Assembly (NCBI GenBank): GCA_022750415.1
Contig: JAKIVT010000004.1
Location: forward strand, 1-54,969
Source of the DNA: Thermoplasmata archaeon
Lineage (GTDB): Archaea > Thermoplasmatota > Thermoplasmata > Lutacidiplasmatales > UBA184
Length of the DNA stretch: 54,969 bases
Direction: 5' to 3'
Position 1 is the stretch's first letter. Every line of letters starts with the position of its first letter. Below the pieces are notes generated by a model. The model had not been told where the DNA came from and did no database searches. It saw only the letters and a list, made by a program, of their open reading frames with translations. Both the position numbers and the translations under genes were made by a program. Positions 35,159-44,005 of the stretch are shown here, piece by piece.

Positions 35159-35413
35159 ATGGCCCCAGAGCCCTCGCCAACGGCACTGCCGAGGGTCCAT
35201 CCGGGCGTCGCGCCCGGCCTGCTTGCGCCCGTGCTCACGATTCTCCGGGCCACCCCGACGCCGATCCGCCGGCGGAAACTTCTCGAGGAACTCGAACGCC
35301 GAGGGCATCGAATCTCGCTGGCGGGATTGAACCGAATCCTCCAGCAATGCCGGGACGACGGGCTCACGCAGGAATCGCCGGACGGAATCCGGCTCGCCCC
35401 TCGGACGCCGTGA
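35159..35413 (+). CDS. Small winged-helix-like protein
   Basis: An 84-residue protein with LAPVLTILRATPTPIRRRKLLEELERRGHRISLAGLNRILQQC, a helix-turn-helix arrangement ending in a short DGIRLAP beta wing. This suggests a mini winged-helix regulator. A TATA-like CGTAATCTG is centred about 29 bp before the ATG, supporting both the gene and its start. No target is known. Confidence 0.55.
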   Translation: MAPEPSPTALPRVHPGVAPGLLAPVLTILRATPTPIRRRKLLEELERRGHRISLAGLNRILQQCRDDGLTQESPDGIRLAPRTP

Positions 35414-35692
35414 TCCGAGTTCCATTCGGCGTTTCCGGGGCCGGTCGGAGCGGCGACACGCGGCCCGCTTCGAGGGGGCCTACGGACGGGGTGACCCGCT
35501 TACACCAGAACTTCGGTCCCAGCGCACCGGTCGGATTGACCTCGGCCGAAATGGCGACCATTAAGTAGGCGCTCGCTTCGAGCGAATGCGTATGCATCCG
35601 TCTTGCGCCAGCGCCCCCATCGACGACCTCGCCAGCCCCGGGTCCGACGAGATGCGAGGAACCCACCCGGGAACGTAGTCGAAGGTCGGACC
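35414..35692. promoter_or_regulatory. Upstream region of the glycosyltransferase gene
   Basis: A TATA-like CCATTAAGTAG lies at about 35558-35568, and CGCTCG-CTT-CGAGCG (35570-35584) is a perfect 6-bp inverted repeat right after it, near the predicted transcription start, where an operator would act. The predicted leader is about 100 nt. No gene is seen in this gap. Confidence 0.35.
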
Positions 35693-37597
35693 ATGCTGAA
35701 TTGGGATCAGTGGCCCTGGGGTCTCGCCGGCCTCCTGGTCCTCATTGGAGTTCTTCTGGCCTGGGCCATCGCCCGGCTCCGGCGGTCGCTCGACGGCGGC
35801 CACCGACTTGCCCCCTTGACCGGCGAAACGTACTCCGTGTTTACGGGGGTCCGGTCGGAGGCGCCTCCCGCGTTCCGTGGGTTTGCCTGGAAGTTCACCG
35901 TTACGTTCGCCCTCCTCGGTGGGGCGCTCCTCCTCCTGAGCCCGTGGCTGTTCGGGGGGTTCGGGCTCCTCGAGCAGTGGCTCGCGACGATCGGGATGTG
36001 GCCTCGACCCGTCCGCTTCGAGGTCTCGACGGACTTCGTGTTCCTTCTCTTCCTCTCGCTGTTCGGGACCCTCAGCATGGTGGCCGGCCTCGAATTCGAT
36101 GCGGTGCGCTGCTCGGTGCAAGAGCGGACTCGGCCGCTCGTTTACATGGGGCTCTACATCCTCGCCGCGGCCTCGCTCGACGTCGCCCTCGCGTCCTGGC
36201 ACTGGTCGCTCGCGTACAGCCTGATTCCCCGGTCCTTGTTGGGGGGTGCGTTCTACACCGTCGCCCTGTTCCGCCTCGCGAGCCGACCGCGCCCCCTCCT
36301 CGTGACGCCGGAGCGGCACGACCGGTCGACGCGGGTCTCGTTCGCGGTCTGCTTGGGGGCGAGCGTCGTCACCGCCATTGGCGTCGTGTTTCTTCTCTAC
36401 CCGATCTGGCTCACGGCGACCGACACCGTCATTCGCGTCGCGTTCCTGCTCCTGATCCCATCCCTCGGCGTCGTGTTCTTCGGGGTCTACGGGCTCTTCC
36501 TCTATCTCCGGACCGAGCAGAAGGAGGCGCGGACCCGCCCCACCTTGGAAGCATTCCATCCTCCCGTCTCGATCATCATCCCGGCGTACAACGAAGCCGC
36601 GACCATCGCGGAAACGCTGGCCCGCGTCGACGCGGCGGCCGCCGAGTACCCGGGCCCGGTCGAGGTTATCGTCGGCAATGACGGGTCCACCGACCGGACT
36701 GCGGAGGTCGCCCGAACGGCGATGCAATCGTTCCGCCACGCGACCGGTCGGTGCCTCGACCTCGTCCACGGCGGGAAGTCGAGTGCGCTGAACGGGGCGC
36801 TCCTCGAAGCGACCGGCGACGTGGTCCTCCGGATCGACGCCGACACGCCGGTGGTCCGGTTCGCCTCGATCATCCCGTACTTTTCCGACCCGGACATGGG
36901 GGAGGTCCAGGGACGAATTCTCCCGATCCGCCGGACCGGATGGATCGCCCGGTTCCGGCTCATGGAGGTGATGTGGAACCACGCGTTCTTCCGCCGCGCG
37001 CTTCTCGTCACCGGCACCCTCCAGGTCCTTTCCGGGAACTTCTGCGCCTTCCGACGGGACCGGCTCCTCGCCGCGGGCGGATGGGTCCCTTGGAACGGGG
37101 AGGACGCGGAAATCTCGATTCGATTCCTCCGGCTCGGATACAAGATGCGCCTCGAGCTCACCTCCCTCGCCTACGAGGACACACCGAGCACCCTCCCGAG
37201 TTTGCTCAAGCAACGGATCCGCTGGAATCGGGGCGGCTTCTTCTCGCACGCTTACCACTACGGAGCGGTCTTCGGCGCCCTGGAGTGCGGCGCGGCCAGC
37301 CTCTACTGGTGGCTCTGGCTCGCGGTCCGCAGCGCCCGGAAGTACCTCGTTCTCGTCTTCGCCATCGCGCTTTCCCTGACCGTCCTACCGTTCGACCTCG
37401 TCCGGGTTCTGGTGCTGATGAGCCTCCTCTTCGTCCCCCGGGTCCTCGTCATCGCGGCGTTCCTGATCCGCTGGGGATTCCTCAAGCAGATCGGTTGGGC
37501 GTTGGCCTGGCCCGTCCTCTGGGTGTTCAAGTCGTACTTTTACCTCGAGTCGCTGGGCACCATCCTCCCCGGAAACGCCCCGGAGTTCTCCGACTGA
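35693..37597 (+). CDS. Membrane family 2 glycosyltransferase (polysaccharide synthase-like)
   Basis: A 634-residue processive-type GT2 enzyme. About six N-terminal helices precede the catalytic domain, which begins VSIIIPAYNEAATIAETLARV, then VIVGNDGSTDRT, VVLRIDADTPV (metal-binding DxD), SGNFCAFRR, WNGEDAEISIRF (GED general-base motif) and KQRIRWNRGGF (QxxRW acceptor motif). Three or more helices follow. This set resembles cellulose, hyaluronan and poly-GlcNAc synthases. It should polymerise a sugar on the cytoplasmic side and export the chain. The next gene encodes a surface glycoside-hydrolase-like protein, suggesting an exopolysaccharide pair. Confidence 0.88.
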   Translation: MLNWDQWPWGLAGLLVLIGVLLAWAIARLRRSLDGGHRLAPLTGETYSVFTGVRSEAPPAFRGFAWKFTVTFALLGGALLLLSPWLFGGFGLLEQWLATIGMWPRPVRFEVSTDFVFLLFLSLFGTLSMVAGLEFDAVRCSVQERTRPLVYMGLYILAAASLDVALASWHWSLAYSLIPRSLLGGAFYTVALFRLASRPRPLLVTPERHDRSTRVSFAVCLGASVVTAIGVVFLLYPIWLTATDTVIRVAFLLLIPSLGVVFFGVYGLFLYLRTEQKEARTRPTLEAFHPPVSIIIPAYNEAATIAETLARVDAAAAEYPGPVEVIVGNDGSTDRTAEVARTAMQSFRHATGRCLDLVHGGKSSALNGALLEATGDVVLRIDADTPVVRFASIIPYFSDPDMGEVQGRILPIRRTGWIARFRLMEVMWNHAFFRRALLVTGTLQVLSGNFCAFRRDRLLAAGGWVPWNGEDAEISIRFLRLGYKMRLELTSLAYEDTPSTLPSLLKQRIRWNRGGFFSHAYHYGAVFGALECGAASLYWWLWLAVRSARKYLVLVFAIALSLTVLPFDLVRVLVLMSLLFVPRVLVIAAFLIRWGFLKQIGWALAWPVLWVFKSYFYLESLGTILPGNAPEFSD

Positions 37598-37719
37598 TGA
37601 CCGCGGGAGTCGACCTTCCGGGCGGGGAGTCGGTCCGAGGTGGACCAGCCGACCTCCATCGGCCAACTGGCCGCGCTCGGGTACCCGCCTCCCCGTGCAC
37701 CAAGCTCCACCCGAGCGAG

Positions 37720-40143
37720 ATGCGGACCGGTCGCCGGTTCGGGGTTGCCCCGGCTCGCTTGCTCCTCCTGGCCGCCACGATCGGGATCGCCCTCCTCCTC
37801 TCCGTCCCGCCGCTTTCCAGTTCCGCCGCGGGATCTCCAGCGGTTCCCCGAGCGGTCCACCCCTCGGCATCCTTCCCGCTGTCCGCCGTCGTACCCGCCG
37901 TTTCGACATCGGGGACCCCGGTGAACTTCTCCCTCTCCGGACCGGCCGCGCCCCTCCCTTCCGACTTCTTCGGCTCCACGGTTACGGTGGACTCCGGAAT
38001 CGTGACGAACGAGTCCGATTTCATCCGGGCGACGCCGGCCCGCCTCCTCGTCTGGCCCGGGGGTGGATTCGGAGATCGGTACGACCCGATCGCGGGGCTG
38101 ATGCACGGCCACCTGACGCTCCCCGGCCCGGCCCCGTCGAACGAAACCGCGTTCATCGCCCTCTGCCGGTCGGTCGGTTGCCACGCGATCTTCCAAGTCC
38201 CCGGCGAGATCAATTCCTCCGCTTTCGCCGCGGAGCTTGTGACCTACACCGAGCAGACCCTCGGATTCCACCCCGAATATTGGGAGATCGGGAACGAACC
38301 GGCGCTCTGGCACCACTTCGGCCTTCCGTGGGCGTCCTGGAACCGCACCCAGTTGCCCGCCCCGACGCCGCAAGCGTACGCCGAGGAAGTCCTCGCCTAC
38401 GGCCAGGCGATGCGGGCCGTGGACCCCGCCATCCGCATCATCGGACTTCCCGGCGTCGGGCTGGGCGGGAAGGTCGAGAGCTCGTGGATGACGGCGGTCG
38501 CTTCGCTGGACGGCCCGTGGATCGCCGGACTGGCCATCCACACCTATCCGGCCGGGATCGGGCCCCGCAACGCGTCCCTTCCGGGCTTCCTCGCCACGTT
38601 GAACGGGACCAACTCGCTCACGAGCCGGATCCCCGTGGACCGGGCGGCGATGAACGCGTCGTGCGGCCGTTGCAGCACGCTTCCCCTCTTCGTCACCGAG
38701 CTGGGCTCGGCGGTCCTGTCCGGAACCTACACTCCGTACGTGGAAGGGTTCCCGGACGCCGTCTTCCTCGGAGCGGAGGTTGTCCAGGCCCTCGAGCTGA
38801 ACGTCTCCAACATCGACACGTTCGCGGTCCGATTCACCAACCCGGGGTCCTGGGAGAACGCGACGTCCGACGTTCGGCCGTCCTACACGTTGTTCAGCGG
38901 ACTCCTCTCCCGCCTCCACGGGACGATGCAGTCTCTCCAACCCTCGGGCGGGGTCGGCGGGGTGTACGCGATGGAGGCGACCCAGTCCGGAACTTCCGGG
39001 GGAACGGACCTCTTTGTGGTCAATGCCAACAGCTCCACAGCGATTCAGATCGCCCCCGGATCGATTCCGGGATACCCGGCCGGGACCGCCGAGTCGTGGG
39101 CTTGGAACGGGACGACCTCGGAGCCGGTGGCCAGCTACTGGCCGTCCGGACTCCCAGTGGCATGGTCGGTTCCAGCCGTAGGCTTGCTCCTCATCGAGAG
39201 TCGCTCGGCTCCCTCGGTGCCGGTGACGGTCACCGAAACGGGGCTGGCCCCGGGGGCGCGATGGTTCGTGTCGGTCGCCGACGAGTTCGAGACCAGCGGA
39301 ACTCCCGAGATGACGTTCTTCCTCCCGGCCGGCGGCTACCCGGTCGTTGCGAGCCCGGCCAAGGGCCTCCCGGGCGGAGGACGGGAAGTCGTCTTCGCCC
39401 CCGCCACCGTCGCGGTGGGTTCCGCTCCGGTCGGTTTGGCGGTCGACTACCGGGTCCAGTACCTCCTGCTGGTCGAGGCAACGCCTTCCGGGGCCGGACT
39501 GACCCTACCCGAATCCGGGTGGTACAACGCGAGCGACCCCGTTCCGATCGCCGCGGTCGCCCGGACCGGGTTCGCGTTCCTGGGGTGGTCGCACTCGGGT
39601 CCGACCGGGTACTCTGGGTCGCTCGCGAACACCTCCGTTTCCCTCGCCGGGAAGACGGTGGAGGTCGCGAACTTCACGGCGGCTGCCGCGGTCCCCGATC
39701 CCCCTCCAGTCGGGGGGAACGGGGACCCGCCCGGCCCAATCGCTCACGCGAACCTGGCGCTCCCGGTGGCCGGGGGCTTCGTCCTCGCGGCCATCGTGCT
39801 TAACTTTCACCGACGACGGGAGCGCCCTTCCGCGGTGGCTGCCCCGGAGAGCAAATCGATGGCCATGTCGGCCCAAGGACCTGCGCGGGCGGGCGAACCT
39901 CCGAAGACCGCGGGGGCACCGGGTGCGGGCCGACTCGAGACGGAGGATACCCGCCGCCGGGCCGTCTTGGACCGAGCGCATCGACTCACGAGCCGCATTG
40001 GAGACCTCCCAGCGAATTCGCCCGTGGAACCGGTGGTCGTTGAGGGGCTCCGACGCTCCCTTGCGCTCCTCCGTTCCGCTCAGGTCGAGCAGGCGGACCG
40101 CGTCCTCTCCGAGACCGAACGAGCGCTCGACTCGGGCTCGTGA
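37720..40143 (+). CDS. Membrane-anchored glycoside-hydrolase-like surface protein
   Basis: An 807-residue protein with signal helix (LLLLAATIGIALLLSVPPLS) and a TIM-barrel-like region of about 480 residues. EIGNEPALW has a candidate acid/base Glu193, and LFVTELGSAV a candidate nucleophile Glu327, the clan GH-A arrangement (GH39/GH79-like). Two beta domains follow, one with VTVTETGLAPGARWFVSV, common in Thermoplasmata surface proteins, and one with GWYNASDPVPIAAVARTGFAFLGW (InlB-type repeat). A C-terminal helix (LALPVAGGFVLAAIVLNF) anchors it; about 110 cytoplasmic residues form a helical tail. The cytoplasmic tail on a surface hydrolase is unusual. The start is taken at ATG 37720. Confidence 0.78.
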   Translation: MRTGRRFGVAPARLLLLAATIGIALLLSVPPLSSSAAGSPAVPRAVHPSASFPLSAVVPAVSTSGTPVNFSLSGPAAPLPSDFFGSTVTVDSGIVTNESDFIRATPARLLVWPGGGFGDRYDPIAGLMHGHLTLPGPAPSNETAFIALCRSVGCHAIFQVPGEINSSAFAAELVTYTEQTLGFHPEYWEIGNEPALWHHFGLPWASWNRTQLPAPTPQAYAEEVLAYGQAMRAVDPAIRIIGLPGVGLGGKVESSWMTAVASLDGPWIAGLAIHTYPAGIGPRNASLPGFLATLNGTNSLTSRIPVDRAAMNASCGRCSTLPLFVTELGSAVLSGTYTPYVEGFPDAVFLGAEVVQALELNVSNIDTFAVRFTNPGSWENATSDVRPSYTLFSGLLSRLHGTMQSLQPSGGVGGVYAMEATQSGTSGGTDLFVVNANSSTAIQIAPGSIPGYPAGTAESWAWNGTTSEPVASYWPSGLPVAWSVPAVGLLLIESRSAPSVPVTVTETGLAPGARWFVSVADEFETSGTPEMTFFLPAGGYPVVASPAKGLPGGGREVVFAPATVAVGSAPVGLAVDYRVQYLLLVEATPSGAGLTLPESGWYNASDPVPIAAVARTGFAFLGWSHSGPTGYSGSLANTSVSLAGKTVEVANFTAAAAVPDPPPVGGNGDPPGPIAHANLALPVAGGFVLAAIVLNFHRRRERPSAVAAPESKSMAMSAQGPARAGEPPKTAGAPGAGRLETEDTRRRAVLDRAHRLTSRIGDLPANSPVEPVVVEGLRRSLALLRSAQVEQADRVLSETERALDSGS

Positions 40144-40261
40144 ATTCGGGGATGGCGGACGCCCCGTAGGGGCGAGTCTCGGGTCCCCAGGAAGGGGGTG
40201 GCCCCGCCTCGAGGATTGCCCATGCGGTTGGGAGCGGAGTCGCCCCTCCTCTACCGGACTT

Positions 40262-40738
40262 ATGGCAAGTGCCGAGATATCGACCCGCGGGGGAGAGCAC
40301 CACACGGCAGCCGTTCGACGACGCGGGAGACGGGTTATCGGAATCGGAGGAATCTTTCTCCGGTCCCGCCGACCGGAGAAGCTGGCCGACTGGTATCGGG
40401 ACCATCTCGGGCTCTCGGTCGAGCAGCAGGTCGCCGTGTTCCGGTGGGTCAGCCCCCGGAGCGGGAAGCGCGTGGGGAACACGCTCTGGGCGGTCATGGC
40501 GAAGGGCGACCGCAACTGGGGACCCGGGAAGCCGACCGCGCAGGTGAACTATCGCGTCGCGGACCTCGAGCGGCTTCTCCGCCAGCTCCGGGAGGAGGGC
40601 GTGCCCGTCTCTCCGAAAATTGAGGAGTCGAGCTACGGGAAATTCGGGTGGGCGGAGGACCCTGAGGGGAATCGAATGGAACTCTGGCAGCCTCCCCGCC
40701 GCTATCGATCCTCCGACCGGCATGTTTCGATGGAGTGA
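40262..40738 (+). CDS. VOC-superfamily (glyoxalase-like) protein
   Basis: A 158-residue protein of the vicinal-oxygen-chelate fold. GIGGIFLRSRRPEKLADWYRDHLGL is the first beta-alpha-beta unit, and the second ends FGWAEDPEGNRMELWQPP, with the terminal ME metal ligand typical of glyoxalase/dioxygenase members. The first metal ligand position is Gly rather than His, so metal binding is uncertain. The first 25 or so residues look non-conserved, so the true start may be slightly later. Confidence 0.75.
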   Translation: MASAEISTRGGEHHTAAVRRRGRRVIGIGGIFLRSRRPEKLADWYRDHLGLSVEQQVAVFRWVSPRSGKRVGNTLWAVMAKGDRNWGPGKPTAQVNYRVADLERLLRQLREEGVPVSPKIEESSYGKFGWAEDPEGNRMELWQPPRRYRSSDRHVSME

Positions 40739-40833
40739 AGGCGCGACCCGGTAGAGTCGGGGGCCCCCCTCCGCGGAAGGTACCTCAATTCCTCCCGTTC
40801 TCTCCGGAGACTTCCGCCCGGGGGGAGGATCCG

Positions 40834-41310
40834 ATGTCGAAGCGCGTACCCGTCGCCCGCTACCAGGTTCGAGCGACGTTCCGAGCCCCTCTCGAATTCG
40901 CGTATCGATGGTGCACCGACTACACCTCGAAGGATTCCCGCTACTCCGGCGAGGGGTACCGTCGACGGATTCTCCGTCGCTCGACCCGGTCCGTCGTCCT
41001 CGAGGATCTGTATGACACCGGGACGGGCTGGATCTGGCTGCGGCGGGTCATCCGGCTCGATCCTCCCAACGGTTGGCATGCCGAGTCGGTAGGGAGCGAT
41101 CGCGCCATCTCGGTCGACTATCGGCTTTCGAAACTTCCGGGGGATCGGACCCTACTGACGATTCGGGCACGACGGCGCCCGGACGGCGTCGGCATCCGGA
41201 ACCCGGCCAAGTCCGCCTGGGAGCGATCCGTGGCGGCGAACTGGGCAAGGTTCGGGCGGGCCCTCGAGCGGGAGTACGCGCGGGGACGACCTCGCCGGGA
41301 CCCGAACTAG
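40834..41310 (+). CDS. SRPBCC/START-like ligand-binding protein
   Basis: A 158-residue protein. YQVRATFRAPLEFAYRWCTDYTSKDSRY is the opening beta strand and helices of the Bet v1/START fold, and the final long helix is SAWERSVAANWARFGRALEREY. Such proteins bind hydrophobic ligands or act as cyclases or dehydratases. ATG 40834 is preceded by GGGGGGAGG, one of the few clear ribosome-binding sites here, which decides the start over the upstream 40735 possibility. Confidence 0.72.
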   Translation: MSKRVPVARYQVRATFRAPLEFAYRWCTDYTSKDSRYSGEGYRRRILRRSTRSVVLEDLYDTGTGWIWLRRVIRLDPPNGWHAESVGSDRAISVDYRLSKLPGDRTLLTIRARRRPDGVGIRNPAKSAWERSVAANWARFGRALEREYARGRPRRDPN

Positions 41311-41488
41311 CGCGAGCGAAAGTCCTCCACGGATCAACCGAGGTCCCACGGCGACCGCCTCCGTGGTCCCCGCCCGAACACCTCGCTCGGATGGTCGATC
41401 TCGGCGGGTCAAAGCCCCGAAGACATCAACCAACGCGAAGGAAGCCGACCGGAATGGTCTCGCGGTCCTCGAATCCCGACTGCGGCCC

Positions 41489-42022
41489 TCACTTCGGGGG
41501 ACGATCCTGGATTCGGCCGGCATCGTGCGCCCATCGGATCCAATCGTACACCGGCGCGTCGACATCGATCTGCCAGAGGAGGGCGTTGCACTCACCGAGG
41601 TGCTGGAGTTCCTCCTCAACCAGATGCCAGAGGACCTCCCGAATCGGGATCGAGCAATCATGGTCCGACCCGTGCCCCTCGGGCCTCGCGATCGTGCGAC
41701 CGAGGTCGGCCTCGTGCAGCCCGACCATGAACCGCTGGACGTGGACCTGGAGGTACGTCTCGAACTCCTTCAACTGGGCGACGGTGGGCGGCTCTCCCGT
41801 GTCGGGCTCCGGGGGGGGGAAGGCTTCCGGAGAGCAGTTCCGTATCCAGAAGTACAGCGCCCCCTGGGAGTGCGCCAGGATGTCGAGGAGCGAGGGGTAC
41901 GACGCTCCTCGGTCGCGGGAGAGCTCCGCAGTCGGAAGCTTCGCGAACGTATCGAAGTATCCACGGCGGGCGACGGAAAGATAGGTGAACCAACGCTGCA
42001 GGGTTTCCAGCTCAGCGACCAT
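41489..42022 (-). CDS. DinB-like four-helix metal-binding protein
   Basis: A 177-residue protein with the DinB/YfiT-like layout: the first helix has FTYLSVARRGYFDTFAKLP, followed by LLDILAHSQGALYFW, with a first metal-ligand His, and PIREVLWHLVEEELQHLGECNALL, with two more His residues in HLVEEELQH. These match the three-His site of DinB-like putative thiol transferases. It should not be confused with DNA polymerase DinB. It is the last ordinary-looking gene before the accessory region. Confidence 0.78.
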   Translation of the reverse strand: MVAELETLQRWFTYLSVARRGYFDTFAKLPTAELSRDRGASYPSLLDILAHSQGALYFWIRNCSPEAFPPPEPDTGEPPTVAQLKEFETYLQVHVQRFMVGLHEADLGRTIARPEGHGSDHDCSIPIREVLWHLVEEELQHLGECNALLWQIDVDAPVYDWIRWAHDAGRIQDRPPK

Positions 42023-42627
42023 GAGAGTCCACTGTCCGATGCGGGTCGCACCGTACTCCCGCCTAAAGGGGAATTTGTACGAACTTGAGGCCCTGACCAG
42101 CCCCCACGAGTAGGGCGCCCGCCCACCCGGGAACCACTTCGGTTACCCGGCCCGCAGGCACCCTCACGGCGTAGCCCCTCCTCGGGGCTTGGATACCGGC
42201 CGCGGAGCGGGTTCGCGGGCCGCCGTCCACCGGCGCGGGCTAACGCCGAGGCCGGCGCGGGCAGAACCTCGTAGCGGAGCGCCGCCATTCAGGACTGGAA
42301 CATCCGACACGCTTTCAACGCCAACGTTCTTCACATCGCGTACCGTCAGGGCGTAGGCGTTCCCGTGGTCAAGCATGGCTGCCGGCAAGGCGGCTGAAAC
42401 AAGGATTCTGGCTCCGAGGGCGGAATCACCCCCGGAATGTTCGCGAGGGTGACCGTGGACGGGCGACATTCACGAAGGCCGCGCGCGGTCGATGACCGAC
42501 CGCGAGTGGCCTGCGGGTCGCGCGAGATGACGCCCACCGCCACCTTAGGAAACCCACCCCTTGCTGAACGGCTGCTCCGGCGCGGAACTCCATCCCAAGC
42601 GGCTGCAGACGGGCAGGCAATCGGAGC
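42023..42627. other. Gene-poor stretch, possibly a decayed insertion element
   Basis: About 600 bp without a convincing gene. On the minus strand several short frames are open but none recognised. A hairpin AAGCCCC-GAGGA-GGGGCT (about 42173-42191) resembles the structured right ends of IS200/IS605-type elements, and an alternating set of reading frames upstream of it could be the remains of a transposon protein. This is speculative. TAGCCCC in the hairpin also matches the tRNA-Gln end, but only over 7 bp. Confidence 0.25.
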
Positions 42628-42643
42628 TAGCCCCGGGCGAAGC
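42628..42643. repeat. Degenerate tRNA-Gln-end repeat (leftmost)
   Basis: TAGCCCCGGGCGAAGC matches the tRNA-Gln 3' end (TAGCCCCGAGCGGATT) at 12 of 16 positions and lies 71 bp before the wHTH-MNT gene. It could be the oldest boundary of the cassette region; taken alone it is weak. Confidence 0.3.
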
Positions 42644-42698
42644 TGGAAGGAGAGCATGAGTCATATATGGGACATGATGTCTGTAAGTGATACAATCA

Positions 42699-43286
42699 AT
42701 GCGTTTCCATCGTTCGCTCGACCTGGTGCTCTCAGGCCCGACCCACCTGCGGGTCCTCCGCGCGCTCTGGAAGAATTCTACCCGACGGTTGACCGGACGC
42801 GAAGTTGCACGGGAGGCAAACGTCTCGACCGCTCAGACCGCCCGGGTGCTGAATGACCTGCAAGATTCAGGCATCGCACGTTCGGAAGCCGCCGGCAAGG
42901 CGTTCACCTGGCGATGGAACCAGGACCATGTCTGGGCAGCCCCGATTCAGCGCCTGTTCGAGGAGGAGGCTCGAATTCCCTCCGACCTATTCCGGGAACT
43001 CGCCCAAATGCTCCACGGGTTGCCGGTCAAGCAGGCGGCCTTGTTCGGGTCAATCCCACGGAGTCAAGAGCGTGGCGACAGCGACATCGATCTATTCATC
43101 GAAACTCGAACCGCCGAGTCGGCCGAAATCGTGCGCGACCAGCTCGCCCACCTACGAACAGGCCTGTGGCGGAAGTACGGGAACCCTCTCTCGCCCATCG
43201 TCATGACCACCTCGGAAGTCCGACGGAGTGCGAACACCGAACTTCTCAAGGCAATCCAACGAGAGGGAATTCTCATCGAAATCTAG
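42699..43286 (+). CDS. wHTH-MNT nucleotidyltransferase (antitoxin-type)
   Basis: A 195-residue protein. Residues about 10-70 are a winged helix (HLRVLRALWKNS, REVAREANVSTAQTARVLND). The C-terminal half is a minimal nucleotidyltransferase with FGSIPRSQERGDSDIDLF: the GS-x10-DxD active-site motif is intact. MNT proteins pair with HEPN toxins and can inactivate them by AMPylation; the fused wHTH may add autoregulation. A TATA box CATATATGG at 42663-42671 lies about 30 bp before ATG 42699, preferred over the in-frame GTG 42687. A+T content is higher than in the core genes. Confidence 0.82.
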   Translation: MRFHRSLDLVLSGPTHLRVLRALWKNSTRRLTGREVAREANVSTAQTARVLNDLQDSGIARSEAAGKAFTWRWNQDHVWAAPIQRLFEEEARIPSDLFRELAQMLHGLPVKQAALFGSIPRSQERGDSDIDLFIETRTAESAEIVRDQLAHLRTGLWRKYGNPLSPIVMTTSEVRRSANTELLKAIQREGILIEI

Positions 43287-43294
43287 GTGCATCG

Positions 43295-43717
43295 ATGGCT
43301 CGAGTCAGAAATCTCCCGAAGAGTCGATCCGCCGTTTACCTGAGCCGAGCTCGGCAGCAGGAGCGGCAGATGGCCGTGGCGCTCGAGCATCATCGATGGG
43401 AGGCGGTCGGTCTCTGCGCGGTCCATCTCACCATTGCGTCGGTCGATGCCGTCACTTGCGCAAAACTCGGCCAAGTTTGGAGCGGGGAGGATCACGGGGG
43501 CGTTGTAGACCTTCTCCGAGAAACCGGCGTGGCAGGCGTCGAAGTGACGTCTCGTCAGGTCGCCTCAATCATGGAGTCGAAAACTCGGGTGGAGTATGGC
43601 GCCGAGCCAGCGTCCGGCCCACGGGCCACCGACATGGGAAAGCGGGCGAAACGCGTCTTCGAGTGGGCGGTCGCCACCCTCGGGTCCGAGGATACAGACC
43701 GATCCGACAGGCATTGA
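43295..43717 (+). CDS. HEPN-domain protein (toxin-type partner of MNT)
   Basis: A 140-residue helical protein starting 8 bp after the MNT gene. VYLSRARQQERQMAVALEHH and EAVGLCAVHLTIASVDAVT fit the first HEPN helices and GEDHGGVVDLLRETG the loop before the third. Near the end SKTRVEYG resembles the R..xEYG segment of HEPN proteins. I see no canonical Rx4-6H catalytic motif, so RNase activity may be altered or lost. Together with the preceding gene it forms an MNT-HEPN toxin-antitoxin pair. Confidence 0.72.
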   Translation: MARVRNLPKSRSAVYLSRARQQERQMAVALEHHRWEAVGLCAVHLTIASVDAVTCAKLGQVWSGEDHGGVVDLLRETGVAGVEVTSRQVASIMESKTRVEYGAEPASGPRATDMGKRAKRVFEWAVATLGSEDTDRSDRH

Positions 43718-43794
43718 TCGTGAAGGGCGAGCGACCGGCGGCTCGTCGTGGGTCGACGCGCGGCGTCGGGGCCTCGTCGCACGCTGTTGAGATC

Positions 43795-43817
43795 TAGTCC
43801 CGATCGGATTCAAGTCG
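43795..43817. repeat. Diverged tRNA-Gln-end repeat
   Basis: TAGTCCCGATCGGATTCAAG followed by TCG matches the tRNA-Gln 3' end TAGCCCCGAGCGGATTCGAA, CCG at 18 of 23 positions, in the same orientation as the exact copies. It sits between the MNT-HEPN pair and the acetyltransferase gene, where a module boundary would be expected. Its higher divergence fits an older insertion. Confidence 0.5.
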
Positions 43818-44005
43818 TGGCGGGGGATGCCCCGCGATGGTCCGGGTCGGGACCTCCCTCCGAACGGTCCTTCGGTGGGGGATCACCGGGTCGAACTACC
43901 TCGGCTGGAAGGAGGCGAAACCGGCGCTCCGCCACCTCATGACAGGGCGCGGTCGAACACGCGGCGGGCGCAGACGTCGCCCCCGCTCGGCGGCTGGACG
44001 CTGTG

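Noticed and set aside
42164-42657. Short minus-strand frames of 60-100 codons in the 42-kb gap
   Set aside because: Considered as the tail of a TnpB-type transposase because of the hairpin beside them, but no zinc-finger cysteines or RuvC residues can be found, so no pseudogene is called.
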